Shown here: positions 15,612 to 24,876 of the stretch, piece by piece | Numbering within the stretch: position 1 is the first letter of the stretch | How the letters are laid out: each line of letters starts with the position of its first letter | Assembly: GCA_050296515.1 (NCBI GenBank) | Contig: JBNKRJ010000134.1 | Location: 24,157-88,156 of the forward strand | DNA length: 64,000 nt | Source: NBLH01 sp050296515 | GTDB lineage: Bacteria; Bacteroidota; Bacteroidia; Bacteroidales; NBLH01 | Direction: 5' to 3' | Notes under the pieces: generated by a model | Told to the model about the DNA's origin: nothing | Database searches by the model: none | What the model saw: the letters and a program-made list of their open reading frames with translations, nothing else | Program-made: the position numbers and the translations under genes

Positions 15612-17015
15612 TTAGTTAAATTTGCTAAAGTCCCACTCGCTGTTATCACGTCCTAAATATGAGCGGACACATCTGAATCCAACATATGATTTAGCAGTAT
15701 CCTGATATTCATAAGTACGTGTTCCTACCTGCATATAGAAACCAATATCTTTCCAAGAGCCTCCTCTAATAACCTTTCTCTTTAATGCAGGAGGATCAGA
15801 TGCAAGTGCATTATAAACATAATCAGGGTTTAAATCGTGAGTGAAACTATATGATGATTCGTCATAAGCATTTGAAGTCCATTCAGCAACATTTCCGGCC
15901 ATATCATACAATCCCCATTCGTTTGGAGAAAATAGCGCAACCTGAAGAGTTTCATTGGCTCCATCATCACCATAATTACCTCTTAAAGGCTTAAAGTTAG
16001 CAATAAAACATCCTGTATTATTTCTTGTATAAGGTCCTCCCCAAGGATACATTGACAACATTAAACCTCCTCTGGCCGCATATTCCCATTCAGCTTCAGT
16101 TGGCAATCTATAATCTTGAAATGGAACATTTCTTTTTTGAGTCATATAGTTTCTCATCAGCTGAGTTCGCCATATACAGAAAGCATTTGCCTGTTTCCAG
16201 GTTACTCCAACAACTGGGTAGTTATCAAATGCTGGGTGCCAAAAATAACTTTTTGCCAATGGTTCGTTGTAAGCGTAAGTATAATCAGACATCCAAACTA
16301 ATGTGTCAGGATAAGCATTAATCCTTGCTGACATTATGAAAGATGAACGATCTTTCAAAGGTTCCTTTTCCCCTTTAACATTAATTACCTCCCCTTTATA
16401 CTCACCTCCGGTAAAATCTTCATTAAAGTTATATCTGTTTGATTTTTTTGCTGCTTGTTTAAGATCTACCCAGTAATATTCATAGATTAACTTTCTTGTA
16501 TCAACTTCTTTTCTTCTATAAAACCTTTCATGAACAGGTAGGAAAATATCTTTAATAGCATCCTGATATTCTTCGTCTTCACTATCCCATTGAATTTCAG
16601 TCTCCCAGTTTAAGAAACATGTTTCAGGATCGTCATGATCATAACCATCATAAGTCCTTTCTTCATCTATTTCTGCTTTATACCCCTCAACATCCGCCTT
16701 TACCAACATCCTTCTTGTAATTGAATCTCTTACCCAGTATACAAACTGACGATACTCGTTGTTAGTAATTTCAGTAATATCCATCCAAAATGGGTCTACA
16801 GAAACCGTTTTTGCCTGAGCTGTAATTGCAAATGAAATATCTTCATCATTTGGTCCCATGGTGAATGAGCCCATAGGAATGTATGTCATACCATATGGTT
16901 CTGGTTCATAAAATTCTTTTCTATCAGGCACCCCAACTAATTCTCCTTGCGGTCCTTTACTTTTGCAACTCACAAAAACCGAGATCACAACTACTAAATA
17001 GATAATTTTCTTCAT
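15612..17015 (-). CDS. gldK: Gliding motility / type IX secretion lipoprotein GldK (PorK)
   Basis: 467 residues from the chosen start. The reading frame extends nine codons further (to 17042), but MKKIIYLVVVISVFVSC at the internal Met gives a proper lipoprotein signal with Cys17, so 17015 is preferred. The body is a formylglycine-generating-enzyme (SUMF1)-like fold: MGPND, FWMDITEITNNEYRQF, LPTEAEWEYAARGG, WGLYDMAGNVAEWTSNAY and a terminal IRGGSWKD...VGFRCVR. In GldK the fold is structural, forming the periplasmic outer-membrane ring with GldN; no sulfatase is nearby. 46 bp after porP, 92 bp before gldL. Confidence 0.95.
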   Translation of the reverse strand: MKKIIYLVVVISVFVSCKSKGPQGELVGVPDRKEFYEPEPYGMTYIPMGSFTMGPNDEDISFAITAQAKTVSVDPFWMDITEITNNEYRQFVYWVRDSITRRMLVKADVEGYKAEIDEERTYDGYDHDDPETCFLNWETEIQWDSEDEEYQDAIKDIFLPVHERFYRRKEVDTRKLIYEYYWVDLKQAAKKSNRYNFNEDFTGGEYKGEVINVKGEKEPLKDRSSFIMSARINAYPDTLVWMSDYTYAYNEPLAKSYFWHPAFDNYPVVGVTWKQANAFCIWRTQLMRNYMTQKRNVPFQDYRLPTEAEWEYAARGGLMLSMYPWGGPYTRNNTGCFIANFKPLRGNYGDDGANETLQVALFSPNEWGLYDMAGNVAEWTSNAYDESSYSFTHDLNPDYVYNALASDPPALKRKVIRGGSWKDIGFYMQVGTRTYEYQDTAKSYVGFRCVRSYLGRDNSEWDFSKFN

Positions 17016-17061
17016 AATGTCAAACCTTATATTCATTGCCAATGCTGTTTAATATTCTATT

Positions 17062-18003
17062 TTATAAAAACCTAACACTTCTGTATTTTTGCGGTACTCC
17101 CCCAAATTCAAGATCAAAACAATAACCAATCATAATTTCATGACTCCCACTATTTGTATTAATCAACTTTGAAAAGTTAAGTCCGTATGCATATCCAATT
17201 TTTATACCATTAAATAATTCTAGTCCAATATTTATATCGAGTGCATCGGTTGTCCTATAAGTAACGCCACCCCAGAATTTTTTATTGTATACAGCATTAA
17301 AATTTATTGTAAATTGTGGAGAAGCCCCGTCATACTTGACCAGCAGGTTTGGATAAATTTCTATAGGCTTACTTGATAAGTCAAGTTTATAACCAGTCAT
17401 TAAATAATAATGCCTTTTTAGATAAGGCAGTTCTTTTCCGGATTGAAGATTAAAATTTGGCTGAGTCAAGTGCATTGAAGAAATCCCAACATAAAAATTA
17501 TTAAGTGTATAAACTGCTCCAAAACTCATATCAAAAGACAAACCTTGATCTTTTTCAGAAGGAACTATTTGATCTGTTTCACCTTTACTCCCATCAGGAA
17601 GCTCCCATGTACCATCAAAAGCTTTATTATAGATGCCAAGCTTTACTCCAACACTCAATGTTCCAACACTTAAATTATGTATGTATGAATAGTCAATACT
17701 TCCGGAAAAGTTTGTTTCAAATCCTAAGCGATCATCTAAAATGCTAATTCCAACCCCACTATTTATCCCAAAAAGATTTATTGGAGAATTAACAGTCAGC
17801 ACTGTTGTTTGTGGCGCACCTTCCAGACCAATCCATTGCTGCCTGCTAATAATATTTGCGCATATTTCTCCTTGCAACCCCGCAAATGCTGGATTTACAT
17901 GTACTTTGTTAAAAAATCTATGACTCAACACTGGATCTTGCTGGGCACTAACATAGAATAGGCTTAGTAATAGAATTTGTATTAGTATAAGCCGTCTTAT
18001 CAT
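17062..18003 (-). CDS. PorP/SprF family type IX secretion outer-membrane protein
   Basis: 313 residues from the preferred start. The longer frame (to 18033) begins upstream of a good signal peptide (MIRRLILIQILLLSLFYVSAQ) and its first codon overlaps the predicted -7 box, so 18003 is chosen. The QQDPVLSHRFFNKVHVNPAFAG...ANIISRQQWIGLEGAP opening is the family signature, and the rest alternates like an outer-membrane beta barrel, ending in a C-terminal aromatic/beta strand. PorP/SprF proteins anchor surface adhesins or attach to PorE/PorK complexes. It heads the gldKLMN operon. Confidence 0.93.
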   Translation of the reverse strand: MIRRLILIQILLLSLFYVSAQQDPVLSHRFFNKVHVNPAFAGLQGEICANIISRQQWIGLEGAPQTTVLTVNSPINLFGINSGVGISILDDRLGFETNFSGSIDYSYIHNLSVGTLSVGVKLGIYNKAFDGTWELPDGSKGETDQIVPSEKDQGLSFDMSFGAVYTLNNFYVGISSMHLTQPNFNLQSGKELPYLKRHYYLMTGYKLDLSSKPIEIYPNLLVKYDGASPQFTINFNAVYNKKFWGGVTYRTTDALDINIGLELFNGIKIGYAYGLNFSKLINTNSGSHEIMIGYCFDLEFGGVPQKYRSVRFL

Positions 18004-18030
18004 TTTGTTTTTTATATTAGTTAAACCAAG

Positions 18031-18061
18031 CAAAGTAAGTAATTTTTTTTGTTAAATCAAA
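18031..18061 (-). promoter_or_regulatory. Promoter for the porP-gldKLMN operon
   Basis: On the minus strand TTTG (18058-18061) is followed 19 nt later by TTACTTTG (18031-18038), one mismatch from TAnnTTTG. The transcript would begin near 18026 with a ~23-nt leader, which supports the start codon at 18003. Confidence 0.55.
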
Positions 18062-18204
18062 TACACTATAAATGCTGATATTTTGTATTGATTCTATCAA
18101 TATATGTGCCACAATTTTTTAACAGTACTTTACAAGTTGCAAAGCCGGTTTTTTTATATACGTTAAATTATTAAAATTGTTTCCTTTGTATACTTAATTT
18201 TTTG

Positions 18205-19362
18205 TTAATAGAGATTTAATTTTTGTGTTGTTTTTAGCCATCTTTCGGGTAACTCTTGCTTGCAAGCAAGCTTGTAATCATCATTTGTACAGGCTATTAT
18301 TAGCTTTTTTTCAGGTCTGCCAGGTTTCGGAACTTCCATCCACCATCTGTTATTATAATTGTTTTGATAAAAAACTATATTCTGTTCATCACCATCAAAA
18401 CTAACAATGTGTTTTGTATATTCTTTTGTTCCTTCCTTAGGAAAATCATCTTTTCTTGAGATAAAGCCATCAATAAAATACCAAATAATTTGAGCGGCCA
18501 AAGCTGCCGACTGATTATTTAAGTCATAATCAGGATTCATTTCAAAAAGACCAAAACATTTTAAATTGTTGCTTATTCCAGCATATTTCCCTATTTGACA
18601 AATTTCCTCACTATAAAATCCATTTGGTGATGGAAATTTATGCCCAGGAGCATCTGACTGCTTAATTGATTTTAAATCTAAACTTAAAAAGCTTGCATCA
18701 CGCATAATGGGTTCAGTATCTTGCATGTTTGAACGAACATAACCCAACCTGAAAGCATCAAAGTTCATTTTATTTATCAGGTTTAGTTCATCTTTAGTGC
18801 AATAATAAGTTTGATATCCTATATTGGTGAAATTAAAGAGATTCTTCCCCTTCTCCAGAATAATTTGTCCAAAATAAGATTCAGCATCAAAATCGTTCTT
18901 TCTATACCCAAAATCAAGTTTTGGATCAATAGAAACCATATTGAAAGGATTGTTTAATTTCTCAAAGCCAAGATAAACGCCATAAGTTAAATCCTGTCCT
19001 CCACCAATAATTATTGGAACAATGTTGTTTTGAACCAATTCAAAAACAATATCCTTTATTGCAACATAAGTGTCTTTTAATGATTTACCAGTACGTAAAT
19101 TACCAGCATCAAGAATTTTTGCTTTCCCGTTTTTGTTTAATTTGTAAAGTTGTTCCCTTATTTTATCCGGAGCCTGACAGGTTCCCTTGTTACTTGTATT
19201 CCTTTCTTCTTCAACACCCAAAATGACAATATCATATTCATGCAGCTTTTCGTGAGTAGTTGACTTATCAATATGTAAGTAAGAAAACTTATTTCTGATT
19301 TCTTTATGACTAAAAGAAAACCTACTCATATCAACCAACTCAAAATAGTCAAGAATACTCAT
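18205..19362 (-). CDS. Arginase/ureohydrolase-fold protein with degenerate metal site
   Basis: 385 residues. The order of blocks follows the arginase/formiminoglutamase family, but key ligands are changed: the GGGH-D motif reads GGGQDL (Q123), the D-A-H-x-D motif reads IDPKLD, and the SxDxDxxDPxxxP motif reads SLDLKSIKQSDAPGHKFPSP. Thus the histidines and several aspartates that bind the two Mn ions are absent, making hydrolysis by the usual mechanism unlikely. Such proteins are often annotated as formimidoylglutamase; no histidine-degradation genes are nearby. It sits between topA and the gld operon on the same strand. Function unknown. Confidence 0.75.
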   Translation of the reverse strand: MSILDYFELVDMSRFSFSHKEIRNKFSYLHIDKSTTHEKLHEYDIVILGVEEERNTSNKGTCQAPDKIREQLYKLNKNGKAKILDAGNLRTGKSLKDTYVAIKDIVFELVQNNIVPIIIGGGQDLTYGVYLGFEKLNNPFNMVSIDPKLDFGYRKNDFDAESYFGQIILEKGKNLFNFTNIGYQTYYCTKDELNLINKMNFDAFRLGYVRSNMQDTEPIMRDASFLSLDLKSIKQSDAPGHKFPSPNGFYSEEICQIGKYAGISNNLKCFGLFEMNPDYDLNNQSAALAAQIIWYFIDGFISRKDDFPKEGTKEYTKHIVSFDGDEQNIVFYQNNYNNRWWMEVPKPGRPEKKLIIACTNDDYKLACKQELPERWLKTTQKLNLY

Positions 19363-19476
19363 TTTTTTGTCACATTATTTTGTGCAAATATATGGTTTAC
19401 CATACAAAATTACAAGCATACCAGCTTGCTACATCTATCACAGCTAGTTATGTATGATATTATTTTATAAAGGTAA

Positions 19477-22035
19477 CTATTTCGTTTTTTTTGTAGTTGT
19501 AGTCTTTTTTTTAGTTGCTTTAGATGCTGTTTTTTTTGTTTTTGCAGGTTTTATCTCTATATTAATCAACTCTTTGCACTGATCAAGTGTGAGTTTTTCA
19601 GGATCAACATCTTTAGGAATCCTTACATATTTAGTTTTGTATTTTATACATGGTTTTCCCCAACGATCTCTTATTACAAGGATGTCAGGCTCTTCATCAA
19701 AAGATTTGATAAGCTTCTTTGCATCAGCTTCACGTTTTGTTTCTACTAATTCAATTGCTCTTTCAAGGGTAATCGAAAGAGGATCATCTGTTTTCTTCAA
19801 AGATGTAAACTTTGAATCGTGTCTAACGTATGGCCCAAACCTTCCTACACCAATTGTCACAGTTTTACCTTCGAACTCACCAATGTTGCGAGGCAATTCA
19901 AAAAGTTTTAGGGCTGCCTCAAGATCCAGACTTGAAATGTCTTGTCCTGGCATTAAGCTCGCATATTTCGGCTTTTCTTTATCTTCCGATTCTCCAATCT
20001 GAACCATTGGCCCAAACCGGCCAATCCTTGCAAAAACAGGTTTACCCGTTTCAGGATCAATTCCTAGTTTTCTCCCGTCTTTGTTATTTTTTATTAAAAA
20101 AACTGCTTCTTCAAGAGTAATGGTTTCAATCAATTGATCTTTATTAAGACTTGCAAATACCGGTTGATCCCCATTTTGTGCATCACCAAGCTGTACAATC
20201 GGTCCATATTTCCCTATTCGAGCTAAAACAACTTTTCCTGATTCAGGATCTTTTCCCAAAATTCTTTCACCACTGCCTCTTTCTGATTCTTCAAGTGTAA
20301 CTGTTACTTTCTCGTGAAAAGGATGATAAAACTTATCGATCATCTTTGTCCACACTAGTTTACCTTCAGCAATGCTATCAAATTTTTCTTCAACATCAGC
20401 AGTGAAATTGTAATCCAGAATATTTTCAAAGTGCTTGATTAAGAAATCATTAACAACCATACCAATGTCTGTGGGGAAAAGCTTAGACTTCTCCGCTCCG
20501 GTTATTTCCTTTTTGTTAGTTTTTGAGACTTTACTATTTGATAAAGTATAATGCAAATATCCTCTTTCCTTTCCAAGCCTGTCTTCTTTTAGTACATATC
20601 CTCTTTTTTGAACAGTTGATATGGTTGGAGCATAAGTTGATGGACGGCCAATACCAAGATCTTCAAGTTTTTTCACCAAGCTTGCTTCTGTATACCTGGG
20701 AGGGTATTTAGTAAAGCGCTGAACAGCATCAATTTTGTTTAAATCTAACTTGGTATTAAGTTTAATTTCAGGTAAAATTACTGTTTTAGCATTACCGTTT
20801 TCGTCATCAGTAGATTCAAAATACACTTTTAAAAATCCATCAAACTTTATTTGTTCGCCATTGGCCATAAATTTTTTTGAACAAGCCGAGCAATTTATTG
20901 ATATGGTTGTTTTTTCAATTTCAGCATCAGCCATTTGCGAAGCAAGTGTGCGTTTCCAAATCAATTCATAAAGTCGTTGCTCCTGATAGCTGCCCTTTGC
21001 CATTTTATTTTCCATGTATGTTGGACGAATAGCTTCGTGCGCTTCTTGTGCGCCTTTTATCTTAGATTTATATTTTCGAAGTTTGAAATATTTATCTCCA
21101 AATTCAGTAACCACCTGCTTTTCAATAGAGTTCAACGCTGTGTTTGAAAGGTTTACTGAATCTGTTCTCATGTAAGTAATTTGCCCTGATTCATACAAAC
21201 GCTGAGCTATTGTCATGGTTTGAGAAACTGAAAATCCAAGTTTTCTACTAGCCTCCTGTTGAAGGGTAGATGTTGTAAAGGGCGCTGCAGGAGTTCTCTT
21301 TGAAGGTTTCTTTTGAATATCCTCAACAGAAAATGTAGAATTACTACAAGCTTTAAGAAATTCTTCAACCTCCTTCTCTGACTTCAATCTATCTTGAAAT
21401 TCCGCCACTAGCTGAATTTTTTTGCCATCCTTATCTAAAAGATTAAAAACTGCAGTTATTTTGTATGAAGATTCTGCAACAAAGGCATGAATCTCTCTTT
21501 CGCGCTCAACAATTAATCTTACGGCTACAGACTGCACTCTTCCTGCCGATAATGAAGGCTTTACTTTTTTCCATAATACAGGGGAAAGTTCAAATCCAAC
21601 AAGACGATCCAACACTCTTCTGGCCTGCTGGGCAGAAACCAGATTATCATCTATTGATCTTGGCTTTTTAATTGCATTGGTAATTGCTTCCTTTGTGATT
21701 TCATGAAAAACAATGCGCTTGGTTTTACTCTTTTCCAAGCCTAATGTTTCGAATAAGTGCCATGCAATTGCTTCTCCTTCACGGTCTTCATCGGAGGCTA
21801 ACCAAACAAGCTTTGCCTGCTTTGCCAATTTCTTCAGCTCAGTGACAATTTTTTTCTTTTCAGGAGTGACCACATAAACTGGTGCATAATTATTTTCGAT
21901 ATTGATACCGAAATCCTTTTTTGTCAAATCCCGGATATGCCCATTGCTTGACTTTACAACAAAATCCTTCCCTAAAAACTTTTCTATAGTTTTTGCCTTA
22001 GCTGGCGACTCAACAATTACTAAATTATCTTCCAT
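19477..22035 (-). CDS. topA: DNA topoisomerase I (type IA)
   Basis: 852 residues. An N-terminal Toprim domain (NLVIVESPAKAKTIEKFLG, SDEDREGEAIAWHL), the active-site tyrosine Y288 in GQITYMRTDSVN, and the LEDLGIGRPSTYAPTIS region are intact. The C-terminal third carries Topo_C repeats (DPESGKVVLARIGKYGPIVQLG, DPETGKPVFARIGRFGPMVQIG, ...GRFGPYVRH, ...RWGKPCIKYK) in place of the E. coli zinc fingers, followed by a Lys/Thr-rich tail (KTKKTASKATKKKTTTTKK). It relaxes negative supercoils. Full length. Confidence 0.97.
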   Translation of the reverse strand: MEDNLVIVESPAKAKTIEKFLGKDFVVKSSNGHIRDLTKKDFGINIENNYAPVYVVTPEKKKIVTELKKLAKQAKLVWLASDEDREGEAIAWHLFETLGLEKSKTKRIVFHEITKEAITNAIKKPRSIDDNLVSAQQARRVLDRLVGFELSPVLWKKVKPSLSAGRVQSVAVRLIVEREREIHAFVAESSYKITAVFNLLDKDGKKIQLVAEFQDRLKSEKEVEEFLKACSNSTFSVEDIQKKPSKRTPAAPFTTSTLQQEASRKLGFSVSQTMTIAQRLYESGQITYMRTDSVNLSNTALNSIEKQVVTEFGDKYFKLRKYKSKIKGAQEAHEAIRPTYMENKMAKGSYQEQRLYELIWKRTLASQMADAEIEKTTISINCSACSKKFMANGEQIKFDGFLKVYFESTDDENGNAKTVILPEIKLNTKLDLNKIDAVQRFTKYPPRYTEASLVKKLEDLGIGRPSTYAPTISTVQKRGYVLKEDRLGKERGYLHYTLSNSKVSKTNKKEITGAEKSKLFPTDIGMVVNDFLIKHFENILDYNFTADVEEKFDSIAEGKLVWTKMIDKFYHPFHEKVTVTLEESERGSGERILGKDPESGKVVLARIGKYGPIVQLGDAQNGDQPVFASLNKDQLIETITLEEAVFLIKNNKDGRKLGIDPETGKPVFARIGRFGPMVQIGESEDKEKPKYASLMPGQDISSLDLEAALKLFELPRNIGEFEGKTVTIGVGRFGPYVRHDSKFTSLKKTDDPLSITLERAIELVETKREADAKKLIKSFDEEPDILVIRDRWGKPCIKYKTKYVRIPKDVDPEKLTLDQCKELINIEIKPAKTKKTASKATKKKTTTTKKTK

Positions 22036-22404
22036 GATATCAAACTCTGGCTTTATCCCAAATGGGTAATTATTAAATAAAATCTGCTCAACAATAAAAT
22101 AAACTTAGCTACTTTCACTAAACTTACTTTGATAATTTTCAGCTGTTTATGCTTGTGTTGTTTTACAGAAAATTGCACAAAATAAAGAAAAACACTTACT
22201 AAGTTCAAAATTTTTTTGATGTTACAAAAGTATTTATACTCTAAATATGGTATAATTTGTTCTGTTTCTTATAACTGAAACCCTGTAAGCACGAGGCCTT
22301 AAACTAAAGAATGTATCTCCCAGATAATTAAGTTGATAGTAATTAAAAAAAGTTAAAGTTCTAATAATAAAAACTCCTCTAAAACCATGTTTTAAATTTA
22401 TTCT
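22036..22404. other. Divergent intergenic region between topA and the PBP1A gene
   Basis: About 400 bp of AT-rich sequence separating divergent genes. A minus-strand TACTTTTG (22225-22232) could be a -7 box for topA but no partner -33 is at the right distance. A 99-codon minus-strand ORF overlaps the start of the PBP gene and is regarded as spurious. No repeat or RNA motif seen. Confidence 0.4.
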
Positions 22405-22412
22405 TATCTTTG
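22405..22412 (+). promoter_or_regulatory. Candidate -7 box for the PBP1A gene
   Basis: TATCTTTG fits TAnnTTTG exactly and lies 29 bp before the start codon; the expected -33 TTTG about 20 nt upstream is not recognisable, so this is a partial match only. Confidence 0.4.
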
Positions 22413-22441
22413 CGGTTAAGTAAACATGACATTTTTTTATC

Positions 22442-24826
22442 ATGACAGATATACAAAAAAAGAAAGCAATTAAAACGTTTTGGATTGTTTTTACCATACC
22501 AATTCTTTTTATGATTGTTTTATTTACAGTCATTTCAGTTGGTGGACAAGGCTTGCCCAGAGAGAACTTAAGGTATATGCCGAATTTTAAGGAACTTGAA
22601 AATCCTCAAAGTAATCTTGCTTCGCAGGTTTTTTCCTCCGATCAAGAATTACTTGGTAAATATTATTATGAGGAAAACAGGACTGTCGTAGAGTTTGAAA
22701 ATTTACCAACACATCTTGTAAATGCATTGGTAGCAACAGAAGATGCACGTTTCTATGAACATTCAGGAATTGACGCGATAGGTCTTTTCAGAGTTTTAGT
22801 CAAAACTGTAATTTTAGGAGATAAAGGTAGTGGAGGTGGAAGTACAATTACACAGCAGTTAGCGAAAAATCTTTTCCCCAGGGATACCCAAAAACGTTCT
22901 AAAATTGGAAAAATAGCAGCATTAGCATTTACTAAATTTAAGGAATGGGTTATTGCAGTAAAACTGGAGCGCAATTATACAAAAGAAGAAATTTTGGCGA
23001 TGTATTTTAACACAGTCCCATTTGGGAGTATGACTTATGGTATTAAAGCAGCGTCGAAAACATTTTTTGGGTGTTCTCCAGATTCATTAACTGTTGAACA
23101 AGCAGCTTTGTTAGTTGGCGTAGTTAATGCACCAACGTATTATAGTCCGGTGAGAAACCCTGAAAATTCATTAAACAGAAGAAATAATGTTGTCCTTGCT
23201 CAAATGAAAAAATATGGATATCTGACCGAGCAAGAGTACGACTCCTTAATTCAAATACCTCTGGAATTAAATTACTCGGTTCAATCCCACTCGCACGGTA
23301 TTGGAACTTATTTCAGAGAATATCTGAAACAAGTTTTAACAGCAAAAGAGCCTGTTAGAGAAGATTATGCAAATTACAAATCATATCAGGATGATTCGGT
23401 TATGTGGGCAGATCATGCCTGGTACGGGTGGTGCAGGAAAAATAAAAAGCCAAACGGAGAGACCTTTAATTTATATAATGATGGTTTAAGAATTTATACC
23501 ACCATTAACTCTCATATGCAAAAATATGCAGAAGAAGCTGTACGAGAGCATATGGGAGGGTATCTTCAACCATTGTTTAATAAGACAAAAAAAGGAAAAA
23601 GCAGGGCTCCATACCACTGGAAACTAACTCAAAGACAGATAAATAGGATCTATTATCTGGCAATGAGAAGAAGTGAAAGATATAGAGTACTTAAAAATGA
23701 AATGAAGCTGGATTCAGCAGCTATCATCAAGAACTTTGAAACTCCTACGGACATGACTGTGTTCTCATGGCATGGTGATATTGACACAGTAATGACTCCT
23801 ATGGATTCTATTCGGTATTACAAGTTCTTTTTGCACTCAGGTTTAATGTCGATGGAACCACAAACAGGATATGTAAGGGCTTATGTTGGAGATATTAACT
23901 ACGATCATTTCAAGTTTGACAATGTAATGCAAACAAGACGGCAGGTAGGATCAACATTTAAACCTATTATTTACACCATGGCCATGATGCCTGGTGGATT
24001 TTCGCCGTGTCATAAAGTTCCAAATGTTGAAGTTTCGTTTGACATGCCTGACGGAACAGTTTACACGCCCAGATTTTCTTCAAGCAAAAGTGATGGTCAG
24101 ATGATTACATTGAAACGTGGCCTGGCAGGTTCTTTAAATCAAATATCAGCATGGGTATTAAAGCGTTATGGTCCCAAAATGGCTGTTGATTTGGCCCATA
24201 AAATGGGAATACAAAGTGAGATTCCTGAGGTTCCTTCTATTTGTGTAGGAGCAGCAGAAATCAAGCTTTCTGAAATGGTAAGTGCCTATGGTACGTTTGC
24301 GGATCGGGGAGTATGGACAGAACCTATTTTTATTACTCGTATTGAAGATAAAAATGGAAATATTTTAGCTACATTTAAACCTAAAAAACAAGAAGTTATC
24401 AGTGAAGGTACAGCTTACAGAATGATTGACTTAATGAGGGGTGTAGTAGATGCTGGAACAAGTACTGCAATTAGGCACAAATATAAAATTATGAATCCAG
24501 TTGCAGGCAAGACCGGTACAACAAACGACAATTCAGACGGATGGTTCATTGGTATAGTTCCAAATCTTGTGACTGGCGTGTGGGTTGGTGGTGAAGAAAG
24601 AGGTATCCGCTTTGATTATGGAGGTTACGGACAAGGTTCATCAATGGCCTTGCCAATTTGGGCTCTTTATATGCAGCGTGTATACAGAGATAAAGCTCTT
24701 GAAATAAGTACTGGTAATTTTCCTCTACCTGAATCAATGGATGGTATTGAAATTGACTGCAGTAGGTACAAAGAGGAAGATGGTGCTACTGAAGTCTATG
24801 ACAACCCTGATGAAGATATATATTAA
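22442..24826 (+). CDS. Penicillin-binding protein 1A: bifunctional glycosyltransferase/transpeptidase
   Basis: 794 residues. A cytoplasmic stub and one membrane segment (FWIVFTIPILFMIVLFTVISV, residues ~13-33) precede a family-51 glycosyltransferase domain (ATEDARFYEHSGID, GSGGGSTITQQLAKNLF) and a transpeptidase domain with S504-TFK (box GSTFKP) and K690-TG (GKTGTTNDNSDGWFIG). It polymerises and cross-links peptidoglycan in the periplasm. There is an insert of ~150 residues between the two domains, as in other Bacteroidota PBP1A. Start follows a TATCTTTG box; a terminator follows. Single-gene unit. Confidence 0.95.
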   Translation: MTDIQKKKAIKTFWIVFTIPILFMIVLFTVISVGGQGLPRENLRYMPNFKELENPQSNLASQVFSSDQELLGKYYYEENRTVVEFENLPTHLVNALVATEDARFYEHSGIDAIGLFRVLVKTVILGDKGSGGGSTITQQLAKNLFPRDTQKRSKIGKIAALAFTKFKEWVIAVKLERNYTKEEILAMYFNTVPFGSMTYGIKAASKTFFGCSPDSLTVEQAALLVGVVNAPTYYSPVRNPENSLNRRNNVVLAQMKKYGYLTEQEYDSLIQIPLELNYSVQSHSHGIGTYFREYLKQVLTAKEPVREDYANYKSYQDDSVMWADHAWYGWCRKNKKPNGETFNLYNDGLRIYTTINSHMQKYAEEAVREHMGGYLQPLFNKTKKGKSRAPYHWKLTQRQINRIYYLAMRRSERYRVLKNEMKLDSAAIIKNFETPTDMTVFSWHGDIDTVMTPMDSIRYYKFFLHSGLMSMEPQTGYVRAYVGDINYDHFKFDNVMQTRRQVGSTFKPIIYTMAMMPGGFSPCHKVPNVEVSFDMPDGTVYTPRFSSSKSDGQMITLKRGLAGSLNQISAWVLKRYGPKMAVDLAHKMGIQSEIPEVPSICVGAAEIKLSEMVSAYGTFADRGVWTEPIFITRIEDKNGNILATFKPKKQEVISEGTAYRMIDLMRGVVDAGTSTAIRHKYKIMNPVAGKTGTTNDNSDGWFIGIVPNLVTGVWVGGEERGIRFDYGGYGQGSSMALPIWALYMQRVYRDKALEISTGNFPLPESMDGIEIDCSRYKEEDGATEVYDNPDEDIY

Positions 24827-24830
24827 AATA

Positions 24831-24858
24831 AAAAAGCTGCATAATGCAGCTTTTTTTT
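24831..24858. terminator. Bidirectional terminator between PBP1A and metG
   Basis: AAAAAGCTGCA (24831-24841) pairs perfectly with TGCAGCTTTTT (24845-24855), followed on the plus strand by a T8 run and on the minus strand by T5. It serves both convergent genes. Confidence 0.92.
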
Positions 24859-24876
24859 ATAGTTTCTATTTAAGTT

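Noticed and set aside
15612..17015. Sulfatase-maturase (formylglycine-generating enzyme) activity for GldK
   Set aside because: The fold is present, but the position in the gld operon and the lipoprotein signal identify it as a structural T9SS component.
22234..22533. 99-codon minus-strand ORF overlapping the start of the PBP1A gene
   Set aside because: Overlaps a well-supported gene start and has no recognisable features; random open frame in AT-rich DNA.
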